Source: JAJPHY01 sp040754475 (GTDB lineage Bacteria > Actinomycetota > UBA4738 > HRBIN12). Taken from it: a stretch of DNA of 19,834 bases. Positions 12,691-19,746 of this stretch are shown here, piece by piece (the first letter of the stretch is position 1; each line of letters starts with the position of its first letter). The stretch is taken from positions 1 through 19,834 of the forward strand of contig JBFMCN010000027.1 of NCBI GenBank assembly GCA_040754475.1. The letters run 5' to 3'. A model generated the notes under the pieces. It did not search any database. It saw only the letters and a program-made list of their open reading frames with translations, and was not told the origin of the DNA. Made by a program: the position numbers and the translations under genes.

Positions 12691-13668
12691 ATGCTCACCC
12701 TGCGCGCCGACCCCTGGACACCGGACTACGGCGTGGGGTTCGAGGTCAAGCTCGACGAGACGCCGGCGCGTGCGGACCCGTTTGTGGAGACGGAGGACTG
12801 GTCCCATCCGATCTCTTCGGGTCCGCCGGGGCAGGGGCCGGTGTGGTTCGTCGATGGCGTGCGTCGTGTCGAGCTTCGTCTTCTCGCCGACGACGAGGGC
12901 GGGCGGCGGGCCCCGGGGCTCTTCGGATCGTTCGCCGTCGGGGCCGTTCGGTGCGACGAACGGGCGGTCTTCGCCGAGAACGCGATCGGGCGTTCGGTGG
13001 TCGTCGGAGGTGGCTTGCAGCCACAGCGGGTCGAGATCGACGTGGGCGGCTCGGCTCTCGCCTTCGAACCCGTCGCCGAGCCCGGGGCCGACCCCGACGT
13101 TCCGCTGGCTGGACTTCAAAGGGCGATGCAGCACGCGGAGGCAATGATGGCCGCGAGGACGGCGGCCAAGAACGAGGGGCTCGTCCTCACCGACGGACGG
13201 CTTGGGTTTCTGGACCCGACCGTCTCGCCGGTGGTGGGGGTGGTCAAGCGCTTCATGCGTGCGTATCTGGAGCCCGAGCAAGACGCGCTGCTGCCGAGAC
13301 TCGCTCCGAGCGAGCGGACCCCCGTCTTCGGCCTCGTCTACGAGGGGCAGCCGCTTGCGCGCTACGCGTGGTACACGCGACTGGTTGCTTCACGTCCCGC
13401 GTGGCACGACCACGCCGGGCTCGTGCGCTGTGAGGTGCGCGCCGGCGTCGGAGCTGAAGCGGCCAAGGCGCTCGCCGATCGAGTCAGCGCCCTGCTCCCT
13501 GCGTTCGCCGGGCGGCCGAGCGACCCCCGGTTCCCGCAGAACCTCGCACCCGTCGGCGCTCTCGAGGGTTGGCTGCAACACCGGATGGGGCACCGGGGCT
13601 TGATCCGCCGGGCCCTGACCGCATGGCTGACGGCCGGCGAGCTGAACGGGGGGAAGGCGACCGCATGA
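12691..13668 (+). CDS. nurA: NurA-domain 5'-3' nuclease
   Basis: A 325-residue protein called as NurA, the nuclease that works with the HerA translocase to resect DNA ends. Motif I is WFVDG with D55 and E61 following (VELRLL), as in the NurA metal site. A second acidic motif is LVLTDGRLGF with D168, followed by VVGVVKRF (compare VVGISK in archaeal NurA) and the C-terminal DPRFPQNLAPVGALE with conserved FPQ. The N-terminus is longer than usual and lacks recognisable motifs. Sequence identity to archaeal NurA is low by eye; the adjoining HerA gene, overlapped by 4 bp (ATGA), is strong support. The protein is cytoplasmic. It is the first gene of a four-gene operon and probably leaderless. The call is firm on family, less so on activity. 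Confidence 0.8.
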   Translation: MLTLRADPWTPDYGVGFEVKLDETPARADPFVETEDWSHPISSGPPGQGPVWFVDGVRRVELRLLADDEGGRRAPGLFGSFAVGAVRCDERAVFAENAIGRSVVVGGGLQPQRVEIDVGGSALAFEPVAEPGADPDVPLAGLQRAMQHAEAMMAARTAAKNEGLVLTDGRLGFLDPTVSPVVGVVKRFMRAYLEPEQDALLPRLAPSERTPVFGLVYEGQPLARYAWYTRLVASRPAWHDHAGLVRCEVRAGVGAEAAKALADRVSALLPAFAGRPSDPRFPQNLAPVGALEGWLQHRMGHRGLIRRALTAWLTAGELNGGKATA

Positions 13669-15353
13669 ACATACCCGAGGTTAGTGAGCAGGTTGGGATG
13701 GTCCTTGGGACCGAGGACTCCACGCCGCTCTCCTTCTGGGTCGGCGTCGCGCAGGACGCGTACCTGCAGCTCGACGATGTGGTCTTCGTCGACACGGAGG
13801 TGCCGGGACGCGGGCCGCTCAGGATCGCGGGCATCGTCCAGGACGTTCGGGCGAGGCACGAAGGCGCGCAGTTCGACACAGACGTCTTCCTCGTCGACCG
13901 CGGCGTGTTGCCCGTCGAGTTGGCGACCGCCGCGCAAGTAGTGGCCACGCGGTTCGAGCCCGAGGTGTTCGTCCCGCCGATGCCGGGGATGCCGGCGTTC
14001 CGGGCTCGGGGGAAGGACCGGGACGAAGCTCTCTCCTTCGACCAGATGGAGCGACGCGTGTCGGCCGGCCTCACGCGTGACGGCGAGCCGGTGTTCCTCG
14101 ACCTCGATTTCCTGGATGGCACTCGCGGTGCACACGTGAACATCAGCGGGATCAGCGGGGTCGCGACGAAGACGACCTATGCCCTGTTTCTCCTGCATGC
14201 GCTGTTCCACTCGGACGTCCTGGGCCGATACGCGGCCAACACGAAGGCGATCGTGTTCAACGTGAAGGGCGAAGACCTGATGTGGCTGGACACGCCGAAC
14301 GCCAAGCTCCGCGACGCCGACCGCGAGGACTACGAGCGGCTCGGGTTGCGGGGCGGCGCTTTCGAATCGGTGGGACTCTGGGCACCGGTGCGGCCCGATG
14401 CGGGTGGGCAGGCGATCCCGCAGGTGGAGGGGCGCTCGCGCGGCGTCACGGCCTACTTCTGGACCGTCCGCGAGTTCGTGCGGGAGCGATTCCTCCGGTT
14501 CATGTTCGCCGAGGCCGAGGACGAGCGCTCGCAGATCGCCGACCTGGTAGCCCGAGTGGAATCGCACCTCGATCGCGAGTGCGAGGACGACCCCGAGAAC
14601 GACGCCACCGTGCTTTTCGGTGGGTACCGGGTGGAGGACTTCGACGCGCTCTGCGAGGTGATCCGGCAGAACGTCGAGGACGACCAGTCGGCGTGGCGAG
14701 GCCGTCTGTCCGAAGCCACGGTGGCCGCGTTCGTGCGACGCTTGGACGCAGCGCGGTTCCGGATTGGCCACCTTGTCTGGGGAAGTGCGGCCGAGCGCCC
14801 GGAGCGCCACCGGATCGACTGGGAGACAAGCCAGGTCACGGTGATCGACATACACAACCTCCACGATCGGGCGAAGCGGTTCGTCACCGGCGTGGTCGTC
14901 AAGCGCCTGTTCGAGCACAAGGAGCGGATGGGACGGCGCGAGCCCCTCGCGTTCCTGGTGCTCGACGAGCTGAACCGTTACGCGCCGCGAGAGGGCTGGA
15001 GCCCCATCAAGGAGGTTCTGCTCGACGTGGCCGAACGCGGCCGGTCCCTCGGGATGGTCCTCGTCGGCGCCGAGCAGACGGCGAGCGAGGTCGAACGGCG
15101 CATCATCGCGAACAGCGCACTCCGCGTCGTCGGCCGGCTGGATACCGCAGAGGCGCAGCGTAGCGAGTACGGATTCCTGCCGGCGGTCACGAGGTCGCGC
15201 GCCTCGATCCTCAAGCCGGGCTCGATGATCCTGCAGCAGCCGCACATCCCGGTGCCGCTGCAGATCCGATTTCCGTTCCCGTCGTGGGCGACGCGCGCAG
15301 ACGAAGCGGCGCCTTCGGGCTCGGATCCGTTCGAACCGTTCGAAGGGGACTGA
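13665..15353 (+). CDS. herA: HerA-type hexameric DNA translocase/helicase (HAS barrel plus FtsK-HerA ATPase)
   Basis: A 562-residue ATPase of the FtsK-HerA superfamily. Residues about 1-105 fit a HAS-barrel N-terminal domain, which in HerA mediates contact with NurA. The ATPase core has its P-loop at 162-170, GISGVATKT, with K169; the glycine that normally precedes the lysine is Thr. Walker B is LVLDELNRYAP with D434 and E435. ERGRSLGMVLVGAEQTASEVERRI and IIANSALRVVGRLD follow, as in HerA and TrwB-like relatives. In archaea HerA pumps DNA into NurA for end resection with Mre11-Rad50. The ATG at 13665 overlaps the nurA stop, and GGGGGAAGG precedes it. The frame is open upstream to 13569, but that part lies within nurA. 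HerA homologues also occur in phage-defence pairs; the sbcDC partners here favour repair. Confidence 0.88.
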   Translation: MNIPEVSEQVGMVLGTEDSTPLSFWVGVAQDAYLQLDDVVFVDTEVPGRGPLRIAGIVQDVRARHEGAQFDTDVFLVDRGVLPVELATAAQVVATRFEPEVFVPPMPGMPAFRARGKDRDEALSFDQMERRVSAGLTRDGEPVFLDLDFLDGTRGAHVNISGISGVATKTTYALFLLHALFHSDVLGRYAANTKAIVFNVKGEDLMWLDTPNAKLRDADREDYERLGLRGGAFESVGLWAPVRPDAGGQAIPQVEGRSRGVTAYFWTVREFVRERFLRFMFAEAEDERSQIADLVARVESHLDRECEDDPENDATVLFGGYRVEDFDALCEVIRQNVEDDQSAWRGRLSEATVAAFVRRLDAARFRIGHLVWGSAAERPERHRIDWETSQVTVIDIHNLHDRAKRFVTGVVVKRLFEHKERMGRREPLAFLVLDELNRYAPREGWSPIKEVLLDVAERGRSLGMVLVGAEQTASEVERRIIANSALRVVGRLDTAEAQRSEYGFLPAVTRSRASILKPGSMILQQPHIPVPLQIRFPFPSWATRADEAAPSGSDPFEPFEGD

Positions 15354-15359
15354 GACAGG

Positions 15360-16520
15360 TTGCGGTTCCTGCACACCGCCGACTGGCACGTCGGAAAGGC
15401 GATCCGGGGCCGGTCGCGCAGCGAGGAGTCTGCCGCCGCCCTGGATGAGGTCGTCGCGATCGCGATCGACGAGCGGGTCGACGCGGTACTGCTCGCCGGG
15501 GACGTCTACGAACACCGGGCGGCCGCGCCTGAGGCCGACGCGATCGTCTTCGACGCGTTCCTCCGGCTCCACGACGCCGGGATCCGAGTCGTGACGATCC
15601 CCGGGAACCACGATTCCGCCCTTCGGCTCTCGGCTCTTGGGAAGCTGCTTCGCCCGATCGGCGTCGAGGTCGCCGATCGCGTCCTCCCGCCGGAGCGAGG
15701 GGGGATCGTGGAGGTTCCCTCGCGCGACGGCTCGGAGGTGGCGAGCGTCGCGTGCGTGCCGTTCGTGCCGGAGCGGCGGTTCGGCGACGCAGCCGAGCTG
15801 TTCGAGGCGGGCGAGACCTGGTACCAGTCCTACGCAGACGGCATGGGGCGGCTGCTCGGCGCGATGGCGCTCGGCTTTCGGCCCGGCGGTGTGAACGTCG
15901 TCCTCGCCCACCTGTTCGCCGACGGGGCTCTCCTGGGCGGCGGTGAGCGTGAGATCACGATCGGGCTGTCGTACGCGATCTCACCGTCGCGCCTGCCGGG
16001 AGACGCCTCGTACGTCGCGCTCGGCCACGTGCACAAGCCGCAGGCGGTGGTTGGCTCGTCGGCGCCCGCTCGGTATGCGGGATCGCTCCTTCAGCTCGAC
16101 TTCGGCGAGTTGGACCAGCGCAAGTCCGTGGCCATCGTCGACGTGGCCCCCGGGAAGCCGCCCAAGGTTCGTGAGGTGACGCTCGGCTCGGGGCGACCGC
16201 TGGTCGATCTCCGCGGAACGCTGGACGAGGTCGTCGCGAGGTCCGCCGAGGTCGGAAACGCGTGGCTGCGTGTGTTCGTGAAGACCGACGGGCCCGTCCC
16301 CGGCATCGCGGACCGCGTGCGCGAGGCGCTTCCCAACGCTCTCGACGTGCACCTCGAGTACGAACGGCGCGAAACGGCAGCGGGCGCTCAGCCACTCTCA
16401 TCGCTGAAGCCTCGCGATCAGTTTCTCGCCTACTACCGGCGGCAGCACGAGGCGGATCCGAACGAGGATCTGCTCGAAGCGTTCGACGAGGTCCTCGCAA
16501 CCGAGACGGAGGGCGCCTGA
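15360..16520 (+). CDS. sbcD: SbcD/Mre11 nuclease subunit
   Basis: A 386-residue calcineurin-like phosphoesterase, the Mre11/SbcD subunit of the SbcCD DNA-end nuclease. The phosphoesterase motifs are in order: D8 and H10 in HTADWHVGK, D48 in LLAGDVYEH, N83-H84-D85 in IPGNHDS, LAHLFADG near 182, and LGHVHKPQ near 222-229. These bind two Mn ions. The complex removes hairpins and protein-blocked ends and begins resection. A capping and SbcC-binding region fills the C-terminal third, with no distinct extra domain. Start is TTG at 15360, 6 nt after the herA stop, which gives the expected MRFLHTADWH; no better start exists nearby. The stop overlaps the sbcC ATG (TGATG), so subunits are probably made in fixed ratio. 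Confidence 0.95.
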   Translation: MRFLHTADWHVGKAIRGRSRSEESAAALDEVVAIAIDERVDAVLLAGDVYEHRAAAPEADAIVFDAFLRLHDAGIRVVTIPGNHDSALRLSALGKLLRPIGVEVADRVLPPERGGIVEVPSRDGSEVASVACVPFVPERRFGDAAELFEAGETWYQSYADGMGRLLGAMALGFRPGGVNVVLAHLFADGALLGGGEREITIGLSYAISPSRLPGDASYVALGHVHKPQAVVGSSAPARYAGSLLQLDFGELDQRKSVAIVDVAPGKPPKVREVTLGSGRPLVDLRGTLDEVVARSAEVGNAWLRVFVKTDGPVPGIADRVREALPNALDVHLEYERRETAAGAQPLSSLKPRDQFLAYYRRQHEADPNEDLLEAFDEVLATETEGA

Positions 16521-19078
16521 TGCGACCGATCCGGCTCGAGCTGAAGGGCTTCACGGCGTTCCGGGACCCGCAGTCGGTGGACTTCGCGGATCTGGACCTG
16601 TTCGCCGTCTCAGGGCCGACGGGATCGGGCAAGTCCTCGATCCTCGACGCGATGACGTATGCGCTCTACGGCTACGTCGAGCGTGTGGGCCGTCAGTGCT
16701 CGCAGCTCATCAGCCAGGGGCAGCCGCGGATGGCGGTCACGTTCGAGTTCGCCGTGGGGGACCGGCGGTTCCGCGTGGCGCGTTCCACCCCGGCCAAGGG
16801 TCCGACGAGGATCCTGCTCGAGAGGTGGGAGGACGGCTGGCGCCAGGCCGGCGAAGGCGCCGACCGCGTGCGCGACGCCGACGCCATGATCCGCGACGCC
16901 GTCGGGCTCGACTACGAGGCGTTCACGCGCTCCGTGCTGCTCCCGCAGGGGCGATTCGCCGAGTTCCTGGTCGGCGATGCCAAGGACCGACGGGACATCC
17001 TCACCGAGCTCCTCGGGCTCGAGCTCTTCGAGCGGCTGGCCAGGACCGCAGGGGAGATGAAGCGCACGGCGGCCGCGGAGGCGGAGGCCGGCGAGCACCT
17101 GCTCCAGACCGAGTACGCGGGCGTGACCGCCGATGTCGTTGAGGGTGCCGAAATGACGGCCGAAGAGGCGGCCGCCAGGGAGGAGGCGCTGGCCGTCGCC
17201 GAGGACCGCGTCCGCCAGATGGCAGATCGTTGGGCCGAGACGGTCCGCGTGATCGGCGAGCTCTCCACCTGCGCGAAGGACGCCGAGGGTGCAGCCGCGA
17301 TCGCGGCGAGGTCGGCTCGAGCCCTCCAGGCGCTCGCCGCGACGCAGGCGGAAGCCGAAGCAGTGGCGACGGAGCGCTCGAAGATGGCTGCGGCCGCTGA
17401 GAGGGCTGCGAAGCGGGCAAAGGCGGCGTGGGCGCGGGCCGAGTCGAAGTGGGGTCGGGCGGGAGACCTCGGCGCCCTGCGTGCGAGGGCCGAGGAGCTG
17501 GCCGGCGCCCGTGACGACCTGGGCGCCGTGGAAGCCGAGCTCGAGGGTCTGCGCAAGGGCAGACCCTCGCTGGTGAAGGCCGCATCAGGGGCGCGGCAGC
17601 TCCTCGAGACGCGCGCGGCGAACGCCGAAGCCGCGATCCTCGTGCTGGACGCGGCGATGACGGCCCTGGACGAGGCCCAGCACGCCGACCTCGTTGCCGC
17701 CGTCCGCGCCGGTGTTCGCCGCGGCGACGTGTGTCCCGTCTGCGGGGCGATGGTCGCGTCGTTGCCGAAGGGAGGCAGGGTCCGAAGCTTGGAGAAGGCG
17801 AGAGCGGCTCACGCGAAGGCACAGGAGCGAGCGGCCGCGGCGAATCGGGCCGTCGAGGAGGCGCGGCTGGCAAGGGACGCGGCCGAGAGCGCGCTGCGGG
17901 ACCTGAACGGAGGCCTGCAACTGCTGGATGGCGAACGGACCAAGCGGCGCAAGGGCGTGGCAGCCCTCGAGACGACCTTGGCGCAGGCATTTGGCGGCAA
18001 GCTTCCACCCGATCCCGCCGCGACCCTCGAGGATCGCGCGCTGCAGCTGGAGGCGATGGAGGCGGCGATGCGCGCGGCTGCAGAGGAGGTGTCGGAGGCC
18101 AAGGACCTCGCTGCGCTCGCCGAGCGCGAGCGCAGCGACCTCTCCACCGGCTTGGCCGAGGAGCGTGGGCAGCTCGCGGGCGTACCCGCAACCGCGCTCG
18201 TCGAGCGCGCTCGGGCACTCGGGGTCATCTCCACGCAGGACGTGCCCCGGATACCACGGACGAACGACGCCGCCGCCCTATCCGGCGTCGCGGACGCGCT
18301 CGCCGGGGGGCTCTCATCGCTGGCCGACGGTCTCGACCGTCGCGCGGCCGAGCTCGCCGAGGGGGAGAGCGACTTGCTCTCGGAAGCGGCCTCGGTGGTT
18401 GAGGGGCTTGCCGAACCGACGGGATCGCTGGCCGAGCTCGCCCGGCTCCTTGCCGACAGCCGACGCAAGGCCGCAGCCGACTCCGCGACCGCGGCTCACG
18501 AGGCGGAGGCGCTTCGCACCAAGCTCGAGAACACGCGCGCCCTCGGCGAGCGGATCGCCGGTCAGCGGGTTCGCTCCCAGCGGTTCGACGCGCTTGCGAA
18601 GGAGCTTCGCGCGGACCGCATCATCGCGTTCCTGCAGCTGGAGGCACTTCAGATCCTGGCTTCGGCGGGGTCGGAACACCTGGCGACGCTTTCCGACGGG
18701 AGGTATCGGCTGGCATACCAGGGCGACGAGTTCTTCGTCGTCGACACCTGGAACGGCGATGAGCAGCGGAGCGCACGGACCCTCTCGGGCGGGGAGACGT
18801 TCCTCGCGTCGCTTGCGCTTGCGCTTGCGCTCTCCGAGCAGGTGAGATCCCTCTCGCTCACCGAGAAGGCACGCCTGGACAGTCTGTTCCTGGACGAGGG
18901 CTTCGGCGCGCTGGACCCGGAGACGCTGGAGACCGTGGTCGACGCCATCGAACAGCTCGGCGGCGACGGCCGGATGGTCGGCGTCGTCACCCACGTGCAG
19001 GAGCTCGCGATCCGCCTGCCGACGCGGATCGAGGTCGAGAAGTCGCCGCGCGGGAGCCGGCTGCAAGTGGTGCGCTAG
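16520..19078 (+). CDS. sbcC: SbcC/Rad50 ATPase subunit
   Basis: An 852-residue SMC-like ATPase that pairs with SbcD. The N-terminal lobe has Walker A GPTGSGKSS (32-40) and the Q-loop region VLLPQGRFAEFLVGD. Long Ala/Glu/Arg-rich coiled coils flank a zinc hook with C405 and C408 (CPVC), near the middle as expected, through which two Rad50 arms dimerise. The C-terminal lobe has the ABC signature LSGGE (755-759) and Walker B FLDEGFGALD with D792 and E793, then VTHVQELA. The protein is shorter than E. coli SbcC (over 1000 residues) because its coiled coils are shorter. The frame is open far upstream within sbcD, but ATG 16520 gives MRPIRLELKGFTAF, the standard N-terminus. Confidence 0.95.
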   Translation: MRPIRLELKGFTAFRDPQSVDFADLDLFAVSGPTGSGKSSILDAMTYALYGYVERVGRQCSQLISQGQPRMAVTFEFAVGDRRFRVARSTPAKGPTRILLERWEDGWRQAGEGADRVRDADAMIRDAVGLDYEAFTRSVLLPQGRFAEFLVGDAKDRRDILTELLGLELFERLARTAGEMKRTAAAEAEAGEHLLQTEYAGVTADVVEGAEMTAEEAAAREEALAVAEDRVRQMADRWAETVRVIGELSTCAKDAEGAAAIAARSARALQALAATQAEAEAVATERSKMAAAAERAAKRAKAAWARAESKWGRAGDLGALRARAEELAGARDDLGAVEAELEGLRKGRPSLVKAASGARQLLETRAANAEAAILVLDAAMTALDEAQHADLVAAVRAGVRRGDVCPVCGAMVASLPKGGRVRSLEKARAAHAKAQERAAAANRAVEEARLARDAAESALRDLNGGLQLLDGERTKRRKGVAALETTLAQAFGGKLPPDPAATLEDRALQLEAMEAAMRAAAEEVSEAKDLAALAERERSDLSTGLAEERGQLAGVPATALVERARALGVISTQDVPRIPRTNDAAALSGVADALAGGLSSLADGLDRRAAELAEGESDLLSEAASVVEGLAEPTGSLAELARLLADSRRKAAADSATAAHEAEALRTKLENTRALGERIAGQRVRSQRFDALAKELRADRIIAFLQLEALQILASAGSEHLATLSDGRYRLAYQGDEFFVVDTWNGDEQRSARTLSGGETFLASLALALALSEQVRSLSLTEKARLDSLFLDEGFGALDPETLETVVDAIEQLGGDGRMVGVVTHVQELAIRLPTRIEVEKSPRGSRLQVVR
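18811..18832 (+). repeat. Hexanucleotide tandem repeat inside sbcC
   Basis: CGCTTG is repeated just over three and a half times (18811-18832), encoding the LALALAL part of the helix after the ABC signature. A six-base unit keeps the frame if copies are gained or lost. Confidence 0.6.
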
Positions 19079-19087
19079 GACGACTCC

Positions 19088-19093
19088 TATACT
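19088..19093 (+). promoter_or_regulatory. Probable -10 box of the MNT-HEPN pair (leaderless)
   Basis: TATACT is a near-consensus -10 hexamer. It ends 6 nt before the GTG at 19100 and lies in the 21-nt gap after sbcC. It would let the toxin-antitoxin-like pair be transcribed separately from the repair operon. No clear -35 box was seen. Confidence 0.5.
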
Positions 19094-19099
19094 CGCGAC

Positions 19100-19423
19100 G
19101 TGGACCGGGAGGAGCGGGCGCGTGAGCTTGCGGCCGAAGCCGAGCGGATAACCGCGTTCCTTGTCGAACGGGGCGCGACGCTCGTGCTCGCCTTCGGCTC
19201 CTTCGCCCGTGGCCGGGTGCGGCGGGAGAGCGATCTCGACATGATCGCGGTCATGCAGAGCGACCTGCCTTTCGTGAAGCGACTGGGCGAGCTCTACGGG
19301 GAGATCGTCCCGCACGTCGGCCTGGATCTCCTCGTCTACACGCCGGAGGAGTGGAATGAGATGAAGCGGCGGTCCTTCATCCGGCGCGCTCTGGCCGAGG
19401 GGAAGGTGCTCCATGCAGCCTGA
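19100..19423 (+). CDS. Minimal nucleotidyltransferase (MNT), antitoxin type
   Basis: A 107-residue protein with the DNA polymerase beta-like nucleotidyltransferase motif GSX10DXD: LAFGSFARGRVRRESDLDMIAV, G and S near residues 33-34 and the Asp pair near 45-47. The third acidic residue is probably the Asp in VGLDLLVYTP. MNT proteins of this size are usually encoded directly before a HEPN protein. In studied pairs (MntA-HepT type) the MNT is the antitoxin and AMPylates the HEPN RNase toxin. That layout is present here, but the HEPN gene appears broken. Start is GTG at 19100, with no ribosome binding site and a TATACT box ahead. The core motif is intact, so the enzyme may still be active. Confidence 0.85.
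   Translation: MDREERARELAAEAERITAFLVERGATLVLAFGSFARGRVRRESDLDMIAVMQSDLPFVKRLGELYGEIVPHVGLDLLVYTPEEWNEMKRRSFIRRALAEGKVLHAA
19401..19406 (+). promoter_or_regulatory. Ribosome binding site for the HEPN gene
   Basis: GGAAGG lies 6 nt before the ATG at 19413 within the end of the MNT gene. It marks 19413 as the original HEPN start even though the HEPN-like residues soon continue in another frame. Confidence 0.5.
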
Positions 19424-19685
19424 CCCGATGGAAAGAGGGCCGACGCTGGCTCGACCAAGCGCGCCAGGACCTGAGCGATGCTCGGTACCTGCGAGAGGGA
19501 GGACGCCACAACCTGGCCTGTTTCCACTCCCAGCAGGCGGCGGAGAAGGCTCTGAAGGCTTTCCTCGTGCTGCGGGAGGCCGACCCGCCAAGGCTTTCGA
19601 CCGGGAGGACTCGGATGCGGCCATCGAACGGGCCTCGCACATCCTAGACGCGGTGGCCGCCGCCTTCCCCGCAGAACGTCAGTAG
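19413..19685 (+). pseudogene. HEPN-domain protein (toxin type), frameshifted and internally deleted
   Basis: The ATG at 19413 begins MQPDPMERG and then needs a shift by one base at the GGG at 19437-19439 to enter the HEPN-like frame, read from about 19438: RRWLDQARQDLSDARYL, NLACFHSQQAAEKALKAF, LVLREADPP. That frame ends at an early stop after about 58 more codons. The usual HEPN end reappears in the first frame from about 19590: KAFDREDSDAAIERASHILDAV to a TAG at 19683-19685. The central segment with the usual (K/R)THDL-type motif and the following helices, perhaps 40 residues, is missing. The simplest reading is a one-base insertion plus an internal deletion. Sequencing error could explain the first lesion but not the second. 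Confidence 0.7.
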
Positions 19686-19711
19686 GGCGTCACCGGCGCG
19701 GGCAAACGCCC
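19685..19711 (+). terminator. Possible terminator hairpin after the HEPN remnant
   Basis: GGGCGT (19685-19690) and ACGCCC (19706-19711) can pair as a 6-bp stem starting at the last base of the HEPN stop codon, with a 15-nt loop. There is no T-run after it, which is common in high-GC genomes, so termination is only a possibility. Confidence 0.25.
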
Positions 19712-19732
19712 GGGAGATCCGAGCTCTGCGCT

Positions 19733-19746
19733 CGAACGTCAGTTCG
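19733..19746. repeat. Small inverted repeat at the right edge
   Basis: CGAAC, GTCA, GTTCG forms a perfect 5-bp stem. Its GAACGTCAGT (19734-19743) also occurs at 19674-19683, exactly 60 bp upstream at the end of the HEPN remnant. From about 19686 to the window end I see no gene. Confidence 0.3.

Noticed and set aside
12691..15353. HerA-NurA as a phage-defence island
   Set aside because: No SIR2, DUF4297 or other effector gene is adjacent, and the pair is fused in an operon with complete sbcD and sbcC, which favours repair.
13362..15911. 849-residue minus-strand open frame opposite nurA, herA and sbcD
   Set aside because: Antisense shadow of three strongly recognised genes, with no motifs.
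19413..19685. The 90-residue open frame as an intact small protein
   Set aside because: Its first two thirds are Pro/Arg/Gly-rich with no motif, while the neighbouring frame has a clear HEPN N-terminal half; only its last 30 residues look like HEPN.
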